A DNA stretch of 10,935 nt from an uncultured Clostridium sp. (GTDB lineage Bacteria > Bacillota_I > Bacilli_A > RF39 > UBA660): positions 1 through 10,935 of the forward strand of contig CAJKHY010000029.1 of NCBI GenBank assembly GCA_905199855.1, in the 5' to 3' direction. The position numbers and the translations under genes are program-made. Shown here one piece after another: positions 1-6,472 of this stretch (its first letter is position 1; each line of letters begins with the position of its first letter). The notes beneath the pieces are model-generated. The model was not told the DNA's origin. It saw nothing but the letters and a program-made list of their open reading frames with translations, and made no database searches.

Positions 1-2074
1 AAAGAAAATGGATAATAATTTAGATATAAATATTAATATAACTCCTACTATATTACCTGATAGTTTAAAGGATGAATCATTTAAAGTTAAATTATTATCT
101 AGTACTGATAATATTACTTATACAGAAATAAAAGAAGATAATTTTAAAGATAAAGAAACTAATATTAAATTTACCTTATCTACTACTGAATTAACTAATA
201 ACTTAACATATTTTAAAGTAATATTTTATATAGATGGTAATATGTTAAATAGTAATAATATGAAAGGACAATCTTTTGGGGCTAAAATAGATATAAGTGT
301 AGATAAAAATGAACCTAATGCACCAGTTTTGGCAGATGGTATGATACCAGTTAAATATAATGAAAATAAAAGTATATGGGAAAAGGCAGATATAAATAAT
401 ACAAATAATAATTGGTATGATTATGAAAATAAGCAGTGGGCAAATGCCGTAATGGTTGTTGCCGATAATACCTATCAAACTTATTTGGTTGATTCGTCTA
501 CAAATAAATTAGACGCAAAGTTAGTGAATGGTGCTAAAGTAGTAACAGTTAATGGTGAAAAGGCAATAGAATTAGATGGAGTTGACGATTACATAGAAGT
601 TCCCACCTTACCAAGTAATATTGATTTTGTCAGTGGGTATACTGTTGAAGTAACAATGAAATGGAAAGAATTAGCAAGTTTTTCTAGAATAATGGATTTT
701 GGTAATGGCTCTAATGCAGATAATTTAATTATTGCCAATTGGGGGACTTATTCTACACCATATCTTGCTTATTACAACGGTTCCACAAAAACAAGTTATC
801 CTTATTCTTCTATAACGTTTTCAAAAAACACTAAAGAAACATATAAATTTGAATTAATAAAAGGATCAGAATATTATACTTTAAATATGTATTTAAACGA
901 AACTAAAAAAGTTACAAATAATGATAAAATCAAAGTAGGAGCACTTAAAAACATTAATAGAGTAAATAATTATATTGGGAAAAGTAATTGGGATGATCCT
1001 TATTTAGCGGCCTATGTTTACGATTTTAAAATAATAGATGCTAATGGAAAAAAAATTTTGTCTTATAATGCTAATAATACTAGAACTGAGAAATTAAATA
1101 CTAAAACAAGAACTGAATATATGAATGCAGATATAGGAACTATAATTCCAGAAAATGATATATTAGCATATTATGTATGGATACCAAGATATAAATATAA
1201 ATTATTTAATGCAACATATGCAAGTAGAACTTCTGCTCAATTAATAGATGTAACATTTGAAAACGAGACATCTACTACCGGAACAGTAACATGTACATAT
1301 GATACAAATGGTAATGAAACATGTACAAATAAAAGTAATGGTAATTATTATACACATCCAGCATTTACTTTTGGAAGTACTGAATTAAAAGGAATATGGG
1401 TAGGAAAGTTTGAAACAACAGGAAGCGAAACAACACCAACAGTAAAACCAGGAATATCATCTTTAAGGAGTATAAGAGTATCAAGTATGTATAGTACAGG
1501 ACTGTTATTTAGGTCAACAGATTATTTAACTACTAATGGCGTAAGTACTGCAGACTCTCATATGATGAAAAATATCGAATGGGGAGCAGTAGCCTATTTA
1601 AAACAAAGTATATATGGATTAGGAATAACAGATATAGGAATAAATAGTAATAATTCATATTATACAGGTGGAGGCTCAGGTACAAGTTATAAAACGAATA
1701 CAGGACAGTCAACAACAGGAAACATAACAGGAGTCTATGATATGAGTGGAGGAGCATATGAATATGTAATGGGAAATTATGGAAAAACAAAAGGAAGTTC
1801 AGGATTAACAGTAAGTGAAGTACCAGCAGAACATATAGATATCTATTCAGGTACTAGTGTAAGTGCCAGTCATCTAGGTGATGCTCTAGGCGAGACTGCA
1901 GGCTGGTATAGTGATTTCGCGCGCTTTGTTTCGTCCAGCCACCCTTGGTTCGTGCGCGGGGGCTACTACGTCGATAGGGATAGTGCGGGCGTGTTCTACT
2001 TCGGCGCCGGCACGGGTGAGGACGACGGCGACTCCCGCGGGTTTCGTGTGGCGCTTTCCACTACGGGAGCGTAA
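1..2074 (+). CDS. Large surface-type protein with LamG-like and FGE/C-type-lectin domains; putative DGR target (5' partial)
   Basis: The reading frame is open to the left window edge (lysine codons at 2-7) and the first ATG at 8 has no convincing ribosome binding site. The true start, and probably a signal or membrane anchor, therefore lies upstream. Numbering from the ATG gives 688 residues. Residues 1-110 look like a beta-rich extracellular segment. Residues about 183-345 resemble a LamG/concanavalin-like domain (LDGVDDYIEVP at 189-199, then YVYDFKI near 337). Residues about 385-683 resemble the FGE-sulfatase form of the C-type lectin fold: HMMKNIEWGAVAYL, then GVYDMSGGAYEYVMG at 575-589, and finally FVRGG (648-652) and GFRVAL (678-683), which match the end of FGE domains. 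Catalytic FGE cysteines are not evident, so a binding role is more likely than enzymatic activity. From about codon 630 the composition jumps to GC-rich, unlike the rest of the gene. The domain calls are by eye. Ligand and localisation are inferred. Confidence 0.8.
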   Translation, partial: KKMDNNLDININITPTILPDSLKDESFKVKLLSSTDNITYTEIKEDNFKDKETNIKFTLSTTELTNNLTYFKVIFYIDGNMLNSNNMKGQSFGAKIDISVDKNEPNAPVLADGMIPVKYNENKSIWEKADINNTNNNWYDYENKQWANAVMVVADNTYQTYLVDSSTNKLDAKLVNGAKVVTVNGEKAIELDGVDDYIEVPTLPSNIDFVSGYTVEVTMKWKELASFSRIMDFGNGSNADNLIIANWGTYSTPYLAYYNGSTKTSYPYSSITFSKNTKETYKFELIKGSEYYTLNMYLNETKKVTNNDKIKVGALKNINRVNNYIGKSNWDDPYLAAYVYDFKIIDANGKKILSYNANNTRTEKLNTKTRTEYMNADIGTIIPENDILAYYVWIPRYKYKLFNATYASRTSAQLIDVTFENETSTTGTVTCTYDTNGNETCTNKSNGNYYTHPAFTFGSTELKGIWVGKFETTGSETTPTVKPGISSLRSIRVSSMYSTGLLFRSTDYLTTNGVSTADSHMMKNIEWGAVAYLKQSIYGLGITDIGINSNNSYYTGGGSGTSYKTNTGQSTTGNITGVYDMSGGAYEYVMGNYGKTKGSSGLTVSEVPAEHIDIYSGTSVSASHLGDALGETAGWYSDFARFVSSSHPWFVRGGYYVDRDSAGVFYFGAGTGEDDGDSRGFRVALSTTGA
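1905..2074 (+). other. Putative DGR variable region (VR) at the 3' end of the surface-protein gene
   Basis: Positions 1921-2074 have 99 G or C out of 154 by hand count (about 64%), against about 18% in the first 60 bases of the same gene. The stretch encodes the end of the CLec/FGE fold. Between the fixed landmarks FVRGG and GFRVAL, sixteen codons (residues 653-656, 658, 659, 664, 666-668 and 672-677: Y, Y, V, D, D, S, Y, G, A, G, D, D, G, D, S, R) all end in C or T. Each can be derived from AAC or AAT by changing only adenines. DGRs mutate template adenines, and AAY codons are their favoured targets, so this pattern is what a diversified VR should look like. The 5' boundary is approximate. 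The template repeat and reverse transcriptase are not in the window, so the DGR assignment is inference. Confidence 0.6.
2060..2070 (+). repeat. 11-bp gene-end repeat, copy 1 (ACTACGGGAGC)
   Basis: ACTACGGGAGC forms the last codons of the surface-protein gene (Thr-Thr-Gly-Ala, then TAA). The same 11 bases recur 217 bp downstream. In a DGR reading this is the 3' end of the VR, where the initiation-of-mutagenic-homing element would lie. Confidence 0.6.
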
Positions 2075-2113
2075 GCGACCAGTTACACAGATGCTGCTAA
2101 ATAAGGCCAAAAA

Positions 2114-2207
2114 TGCAACTTAAAAAGTTACGCAAAACTTGGTTTGGGGATTGCCCTCTTCGCACTCTTTCTTGCGGAGAGGGCATGGTAAAGCGCCCGT
2201 AAGGGTG
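2114..2207 (+). other. GC-rich structured segment with hairpins downstream of the VR
   Basis: Three potential hairpins follow the stop codon. The first is a small AACTT/AAGTT stem (2117-2121 with 2125-2129, loop AAA), flanked by TGC/GCA. The second is a strong 12-bp stem, 2153-2164 with 2173-2184, with a single T-G wobble and an 8-base loop. The third is a 5-bp stem, 2194-2198 with 2203-2207, closed by a GTAA loop (a GNRA-type tetraloop in RNA). No T-run follows the strong stem, so it is not a canonical terminator. DGR targets often carry a hairpin or cruciform downstream of the VR that aids homing, so a homing-associated structure or a small structured RNA are both possible. Confidence 0.5.
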
Positions 2208-2242
2208 AAAAATAATTGGTCATTTTTAATAATAAATTTGGT

Positions 2243-2248
2243 TATAAT
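2243..2248 (+). promoter_or_regulatory. Probable -10 box for the ireB operon
   Basis: A perfect TATAAT lies about 100 bp before the ireB start. No good -35 is found at 17 bp; the nearest candidate, TTGGTC at 2216-2221, sits too far upstream (21-bp spacer). Transcription from here would place the second ACTACGGGAGC copy in the operon leader. Confidence 0.4.
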
Positions 2249-2276
2249 ATATCTTTTTATTGGGTGTATGATTTTT

Positions 2277-2287
2277 ACTACGGGAGC
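2277..2287 (+). repeat. 11-bp gene-end repeat, copy 2 (ACTACGGGAGC)
   Basis: This is an exact second copy of the GC-rich 11-mer that ends the surface-protein gene, in an otherwise AT-rich leader. The match extends past one mismatch to TAA, so the copy also reads Thr-Thr-Gly-Ala-stop in frame. It may be the scar of a lost or displaced VR-containing gene end, or a duplicated homing-site fragment. Confidence 0.55.
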
Positions 2288-2349
2288 ATAATTTTATTAA
2301 AAAAATATAATGAATTATGATGCGTGTTGCAAAAGTAAATGGAGGTTTT

Positions 2350-2598
2350 ATGAATAATGATACTACAGTTTTATTTGATGTAAGTGAAGTAAATGAAGAA
2401 TTGGTATATGATACTTTGTGTGATATATTTGATGATTTAGAGGAAAGAGGATATAATCCAGTTAATCAGATTGTAGGTTATTTAATGAGTGGTGATTTAG
2501 GATATATATCTAGTTATAAAGAATGTCGTAATAAGATTAGTAAATTAGATAGATCCATGATACTTGAAGTAATATTGAAAAGGTATTTAGATAAATGA
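2350..2598 (+). CDS. ireB: IreB family regulatory phosphoprotein (UPF0297/YrzL)
   Basis: This 82-residue protein matches the IreB/YrzL family throughout. The central signature GYNPVNQIVGYLMSGD is followed by YISSYKECRNKISKLDR and a charged C-terminal helix. In Enterococcus, IreB is a substrate of the PASTA-domain Ser/Thr kinase IreK and dampens cephalosporin resistance through cell-wall precursor control. Its phosphorylated threonines are near the N-terminus, and this protein has Thr5-Thr6 in a comparable place. The start at 2350 is chosen because GGAGG at 2341-2345 lies 4 bases upstream; the longer frame from 2317 would put that site inside the gene and give an atypical extension. The stop overlaps the ruvX start (ATGA). 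It is the first gene of the conserved ireB-ruvX-DUF1292-mltG-trmR block. Confidence 0.93.
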   Translation: MNNDTTVLFDVSEVNEELVYDTLCDIFDDLEERGYNPVNQIVGYLMSGDLGYISSYKECRNKISKLDRSMILEVILKRYLDK

Positions 2599-3014
2599 GA
2601 TATTTAGGATTAGATTTAGGTAGTAAAACTTTAGGTATTTCTTTAAGTGATTTTACTAACACAATTGCATCAAATTATGATATAATTAGATTTAAGGATG
2701 AAGATTATGTATCCTTAGTAAATAGTATAAGTGATATTATAAAAGATAATGATATAGGTTATATAGTATTAGGATTACCAAAGAATATGAATAATACTAT
2801 TGGTACAAGGGCTAATATTAGTTATATGTTTAAAGATTTATTAGAAAAAAAATATAATATACCAGTTATTTTAGAGGATGAGAGATTGACATCTAGGATA
2901 TCGAATGATATATTAATTAAAGCAGATATGACAAGAAAAAAAAGAAAAAAAGTTGTTGATAAAATGGCTGCGACTATTATATTACAGAGTTATTTAGATA
3001 GAATAAATAAATAA
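2595..3014 (+). CDS. ruvX: Holliday junction resolvase-like / pre-16S rRNA nuclease YqgF
   Basis: The 139-residue protein has the RNase H-like fold of YqgF/RuvX and the usual family length. Visible motifs are YLGLDLGSKTLGIS (Asp7 of the first strand), VLGLPKNMNNTIG (58-70, the GLP-N signature), EDERLTS (94-100, with acidic catalytic candidates) and VVDKMAATIILQSYLD (120-135, Asp122). Family members are linked to 16S rRNA 5'-end maturation and to Holliday-junction cleavage; which applies here cannot be told. Its ATG overlaps the ireB stop by 4 bases, implying translational coupling, with a weak AAAAGG at 2578-2583. In Bacillus subtilis the equivalent order is yrzL-yrrK-yrzB-yrrL-yrrM. Confidence 0.93.
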   Translation: MRYLGLDLGSKTLGISLSDFTNTIASNYDIIRFKDEDYVSLVNSISDIIKDNDIGYIVLGLPKNMNNTIGTRANISYMFKDLLEKKYNIPVILEDERLTSRISNDILIKADMTRKKRKKVVDKMAATIILQSYLDRINK

Positions 3015-3034
3015 GATAAGAAAGGAAGAAGAAA

Positions 3035-3328
3035 ATGGAAAAGAAAAACACATTTACTGTAATTAATGATGAAGGGAGAGAAATTACTTGTGAAGTATTA
3101 TTCACTTTTGAAAGTGATGAGACTAATAAAAACTATATAGTTTATACTGATAATACTACTGATGAAAATGGTAATATTAAAGTATATGCATCAATATTTG
3201 ATCCTGAAGCTGAAACAAGTGATTTAATACCAATTGAAACCGAAAGGGAATGGAAAATTATTGAAACTATCTTAGAAGAAATACAAAAAGAAACTAAGAA
3301 AAACGAAAGTGAGAAAGAGGGAGAGTAA
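3035..3328 (+). CDS. DUF1292 family protein (YrzB-like)
   Basis: This is a 97-residue acidic soluble protein of the DUF1292 family. It opens with a beta-strand block (FTVINDEGREITCEVLFTFE), continues with a YIVYTD strand and the VYASIFDPEAE segment typical of the family, and ends with WKIIETILEEIQKE. The C-terminal tail is highly charged. The molecular function of the family is unknown. The placement between ruvX and mltG matches yrzB in Bacillus and is the strongest support for the call. AAAGGAAG at 3021-3028 serves as ribosome binding site for the ATG at 3035. The gene is 20 bp from both neighbours and probably cotranscribed with them. Confidence 0.88.
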   Translation: MEKKNTFTVINDEGREITCEVLFTFESDETNKNYIVYTDNTTDENGNIKVYASIFDPEAETSDLIPIETEREWKIIETILEEIQKETKKNESEKEGE

Positions 3329-3348
3329 TCTCTTTTTTAAAGTATGTT

Positions 3349-4425
3349 ATGAAGAAGTACCGTAATATGATGTTAATATTTTTAATTGTTTTTGGTGGAG
3401 GATTACTATTACTAACAGGTTATTATACTTATAATTTAAAGCCTGTAAGTAAAAGGGATACTTTAAAGAAGATAGTAATAGAACCAGGTAGTTCTACTAA
3501 GAAAATAGCTAAGGTATTAAAAGATAATAAGTTGATAAGAAATGAGAATATTTTTGTATTATATATTAAGTTATGTGGTAAAACTAGTTTAAAAGCAACA
3601 ACATATGAGTTTAGTGAGAATATGGGCGTTAAAAAGATAGTTAGTATGTTGGAAAAAGGTAATACTTATAATGAGAATGAAGTAAGAATTACTTTTAAAG
3701 AGGGAATTAATATGAGAACTGTTGCTTCTTTGATAGAAAAATATACTAATAATAGTAAGGATTTAGTGTTTTCTACATTAAAAGATAAGGTATATATAAA
3801 AGAATTAATAGAGAAATATTGGTTTTTGGATGATGTTATTTTAGATAAGGATATTTATTATCCTTTAGAGGGATATTTATTTCCAAATACTTATTCATTT
3901 ATGGATAGTGATGTATCGGTAAAAGAAATATTTGAGAAAATGTTAGATCAAACGGAAAAAGAGTTAAATAAATATAGAAATGATATAGAAAAGAGTAAGT
4001 ATTCAGTACATGAATTAATTACTTTAGCGTCTATTATTGAATTAGAAGGTTCTAATTCTAATGATAGAAAAGGAGTAGCAGGTGTATTTTATAATAGATT
4101 AGAAGATAATTGGAATTTAGGTAGTGATGTTACTACTTACTATGCTATAAAAACAAATATGAGTGATAGGGATTTAAGAAAAAATGAGATAAATGACTGT
4201 ACTAATAAGTACAATACTAGATGTACTTCATTAATAGGATTACCAATAGGACCAATATCAAATCCTGGTATTGAGTCTATCGAGGCTGTTTTAGATCCAA
4301 CAGAAAGTGATTATTATTACTTTGTTGCAGATAAGACTGGGAAAACATATTTTAATAAAACATATGAAGAACATAATAAGACTATTCAAACACTTAAGAA
4401 TAATGATATGTGGTTTGAATACTAG
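3349..4425 (+). CDS. mltG: Endolytic murein transglycosylase MltG (YceG-like)
   Basis: A 358-residue membrane-anchored lytic transglycosylase that cleaves nascent glycan strands and is thought to set peptidoglycan chain length near the elongation/division machinery. A short basic N-terminus precedes one membrane helix (about residues 7-28); the rest should lie outside the membrane. Residues about 40-110 resemble the LysM-like YceG subdomain. Family motifs follow: YPLEGYLFPNTYSF near 175, LASIIELEG (226-234, with Glu231 aligning with the catalytic glutamate), a GVAGVFYNRL block, and GLPIGPISNPG followed by YYFVADKTGKTYFNKT near the C-terminus. There is no strong ribosome binding site before 3349, but this start gives the expected short cytoplasmic tail. 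Synteny with yrrL supports the call, and sharing an operon with ireB links it to cell-wall control. Confidence 0.93.
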   Translation: MKKYRNMMLIFLIVFGGGLLLLTGYYTYNLKPVSKRDTLKKIVIEPGSSTKKIAKVLKDNKLIRNENIFVLYIKLCGKTSLKATTYEFSENMGVKKIVSMLEKGNTYNENEVRITFKEGINMRTVASLIEKYTNNSKDLVFSTLKDKVYIKELIEKYWFLDDVILDKDIYYPLEGYLFPNTYSFMDSDVSVKEIFEKMLDQTEKELNKYRNDIEKSKYSVHELITLASIIELEGSNSNDRKGVAGVFYNRLEDNWNLGSDVTTYYAIKTNMSDRDLRKNEINDCTNKYNTRCTSLIGLPIGPISNPGIESIEAVLDPTESDYYYFVADKTGKTYFNKTYEEHNKTIQTLKNNDMWFEY

Positions 4426-4437
4426 AAGGAGTTAATC

Positions 4438-5025
4438 ATGCAAGAGAAACTTGATAGAATAAGAATATATGCAAGAGAAAATAAAATACCTATTATGCAA
4501 GAAGATGGTATTAATTATTTATGTGATTATATAAAGAAACATAGAATATATAATATTTTAGAAGTAGGCACGGCAATAGGATATTCTTCTATTAGAATGG
4601 CTTTAACTGGAGAAAGGGTTAAGGTTACTACGTTAGAAAAAGATACTAATAGATATAATGAGGCAATATATAATATTAAGGATTTAAAACTAAAAAGAAA
4701 GATTAATGCTATTAATATAGATGCTTTGGATTATGAAGATAATAATAAGTATGATTTAATATTCATTGATGCTGCTAAAAGTAAGAATACTGTATTTTTT
4801 GAAAAGTTTTCTCATAATTTAAAAGAAAATGGGGTAATAGTTACTGATAATTTATCTTTTCATGGTTTAGTAGAGAATAGTAGTTTGATTAAAACTAAGA
4901 ATCAAGAAGGTATTGTTAGAAAGATAAAAGATTATATTGAGTTTTTAGATAATAATCAAGAATTTATTACAACATATGTTAATGTTGGTGATAAAATTTC
5001 AATTAGTAAAAGAAGGTGTAATTAG
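4438..5025 (+). CDS. trmR: SAM-dependent O-methyltransferase, TrmR/YrrM-like (tRNA 5-hydroxyuridine methyltransferase)
   Basis: The 195-residue protein belongs to the class I SAM-dependent O-methyltransferases (methyltransferase 3/caffeoyl-CoA type). Motif I is ILEVGTAIGYSSIRMA (40-55), an acidic ribose-binding site follows in TTLEKD (64-69), then YDLIFIDAAKSKN (105-117) with the metal/SAM aspartate, and VTDNLSFHGLV (135-145) in place of the usual DNVLW motif. In B. subtilis the gene at this position after mltG, yrrM/trmR, makes 5-methoxyuridine at the wobble position of tRNA. The family and position both fit, but the tRNA substrate is inferred from synteny. AAGGAG at 4426-4431 is well placed for the ATG at 4438. 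The peptidase-like hydroxylation genes that usually follow in Bacillus are absent here. Confidence 0.8.
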   Translation: MQEKLDRIRIYARENKIPIMQEDGINYLCDYIKKHRIYNILEVGTAIGYSSIRMALTGERVKVTTLEKDTNRYNEAIYNIKDLKLKRKINAINIDALDYEDNNKYDLIFIDAAKSKNTVFFEKFSHNLKENGVIVTDNLSFHGLVENSSLIKTKNQEGIVRKIKDYIEFLDNNQEFITTYVNVGDKISISKRRCN

Positions 5026-5043
5026 GTTTATGACCTTTTTTTT
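5024..5043 (+). terminator. Weak intrinsic terminator after trmR
   Basis: A short AGGT/ACCT stem (5024-5027 with 5033-5036, 5-base loop) begins in the trmR stop codon and runs into eight T residues (5036-5043). The stem is only 4 bp, so termination may be partial. The next gene having its own promoter supports an operon end here. Confidence 0.45.
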
Positions 5044-5055
5044 GGAAAAGAGGAT

Positions 5056-5124
5056 AATAAAACTTTGGAAAAGTGTACAATAAAACTTTGGAAAAGTGTA
5101 CAATAAAACTTTGGAAAAGTAGAT
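5056..5124 (+). repeat. Three 23-bp tandem repeats with internal dyads upstream of the ATPase gene
   Basis: Units at 5056-5078 and 5079-5101 are identical. A third from 5102 keeps the first 19 bases and diverges after 5120. Each contains ACTTT-GGA-AAAGT, a 5-bp inverted repeat with a 3-base centre (5062-5074, 5085-5097, 5108-5120), spaced by 23 bp, about two helical turns. A degenerate half-unit (TTTGGAAAAGAGG) precedes them at 5041-5053. The array ends 11 bp before the -35 of the ATPase promoter, which suggests a multi-site operator. Confidence 0.75.
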
Positions 5125-5131
5125 AATGTGC

Positions 5132-5160
5132 TTGTAAAAGGTATAAAATAGTAGTATAAT
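5132..5160 (+). promoter_or_regulatory. Sigma-A-type promoter of the ATPase gene
   Basis: TTGTAA (5132-5137) and a perfect TATAAT (5155-5160) are separated by exactly 17 bp. They lie just before a good ribosome binding site (GAAGGA, 5171-5176) and the ATG at 5182. The dyad repeats end just upstream of the -35. Confidence 0.7.
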
Positions 5161-5181
5161 GTAATAGAAAGAAGGATAGTT

Positions 5182-6465
5182 ATGAGTTTGACAATGAAAG
5201 ATTATAGTAAGAGATTAATAGATGATAAACTTGATAAATATTTAAATATTTTTGGCGCTGTTTCTATTGAAGGACCAAAATGGTGTGGTAAGACATGGAC
5301 GTCTTTAAATCATGCTTCTTCAGTTACTTATATGACTGAGGAAGATAAAAGAAATTTAGCTTTAGTAAATCCTAAATATATTTTTACAAATAAAAGACCC
5401 CAGTTAATTGATGAGTGGCAGTTGTCGCCAAATATATGGGATGCAGTAAGACATGAATGTGATAGTGATCATGAAAAAGGGAAATTTATTTTAACTGGTT
5501 CTACTACTTTAACTAAAGATGAGAAGGAAGAGAAAGTATTTCACTCAGGAGCAGGAAGAATTGCTACATTAAAGATGTATCCTATGAGTTTATATGAATC
5601 AGGTGATTCAACAGGAGAGATATCTATTACTGATATGCTTGATAATAAGGTTGTTGGTAAATCTGTAAAGCAATATGAACTTAATGAAATCGCTCAGTTA
5701 ATTATACGTGGTGGGTGGCCTGAAAATCTTAATGTTTCTTTAGAAGATGCGGGAATTATTCCAAGTAGTTATATTGAGAATATAATTAATAAAGATATTC
5801 ATGAGCGCAAAGACAGAAAAAGGGATGTTCGTAAAATGAGGATGCTACTTAAAAGTCTTGCTCGAAATGAATCTTCTTTAGTAGGTAATGATACTTTAGT
5901 AAAAGATATAGAAGAATATAGTAATGAAGAAGAGTTGTTGGAAAGTAGGCAAACGGTTAGAGATTATATTGGAGCATTAAATTCTTTATATTTATTAGAT
6001 TATCAAGAGGCTTATAGTATTAATTATCGTTCTTCTAAAAGAATTGGTAAGACACCTAAAAAACATTTAGTTGATCCTTCTTTATCATGTGCTTTGTTAG
6101 ATTTGTCTGTTGATAAATTGATGCATGATTTTAATACGTTTGGTTTTATGTTTGAGGCTTTAGTAGAAAGAGATTTACGTATTTATATGGATTATTTAGA
6201 TGGACATTTATGTTATTTTAGGGATAATACTTCAGGTGATGAAGTCGATGCTATCTTAGAATTTAAAAATGGAGACTATGCTGCGGTAGAAATTAAATTG
6301 ACTTATAATAGTATCGATGAAGCTAAGAAGAATTTACAAACTTTTTATAATAATGTTTCAGTTAAACCTAAGTTTATGTGTATCATAGTAAGTAACCTTA
6401 GTGCTTTTTACAAGGATACAGAAACTGGTATTTATATTTTACCAATTACGGCTTTAAAACCCTAG
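5182..6465 (+). CDS. AAA_14/DUF4143 family ATPase
   Basis: A 427-residue protein with the architecture of the AAA_14-DUF4143 family. Walker A is GPKWCGKTW (31-39). The Walker B region is QLIDEWQLSPNIWDAVR, with Asp77-Glu78. The sensor-like strand KFILTGSTTL is followed by HSGAGRIATLKMYPMSLYE, where the GR and the MxPMSL(Y/F)E pattern are typical of the family. The DUF4143 part occupies about 205-420. It contains DEVDAILEF (353-361) and AAVEIKL (367-373); Asp356, Glu370 and Lys372 give a D...ExK pattern like a PD-(D/E)XK nuclease core. The function of this family is not established. Members are common in multiple copies in bacteria and archaea and vary between strains. It sits alone between two operons with its own promoter and tandem operator-like repeats, suggesting an accessory insertion. 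Confidence 0.9.
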   Translation: MSLTMKDYSKRLIDDKLDKYLNIFGAVSIEGPKWCGKTWTSLNHASSVTYMTEEDKRNLALVNPKYIFTNKRPQLIDEWQLSPNIWDAVRHECDSDHEKGKFILTGSTTLTKDEKEEKVFHSGAGRIATLKMYPMSLYESGDSTGEISITDMLDNKVVGKSVKQYELNEIAQLIIRGGWPENLNVSLEDAGIIPSSYIENIINKDIHERKDRKRDVRKMRMLLKSLARNESSLVGNDTLVKDIEEYSNEEELLESRQTVRDYIGALNSLYLLDYQEAYSINYRSSKRIGKTPKKHLVDPSLSCALLDLSVDKLMHDFNTFGFMFEALVERDLRIYMDYLDGHLCYFRDNTSGDEVDAILEFKNGDYAAVEIKLTYNSIDEAKKNLQTFYNNVSVKPKFMCIIVSNLSAFYKDTETGIYILPITALKP

Positions 6466-6472
6466 TAATTAT

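Noticed and set aside
1886..2123. Open frames on both strands across the GC-rich 3' end of the surface-protein gene
   Set aside because: GC-rich composition removes stop codons in all frames; neither frame has a ribosome binding site or protein-like composition, and the main frame completes a recognisable FGE/CLec domain.
2153..2184. Strong hairpin as an ordinary intrinsic terminator
   Set aside because: It is followed by ATGGTAAAGC rather than a T-run, so canonical termination is not supported; it is kept as a structured element instead.
3322..3338. AGAG/CTCT hairpin with six Ts between the DUF1292 gene and mltG
   Set aside because: The stem is only 4 bp plus wobbles and the gene order is a conserved operon; at most it attenuates weakly.
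5041..5124. CRISPR-like array
   Set aside because: The 23-bp units are directly adjacent with no unique spacers and no cas genes; this is a tandem repeat.
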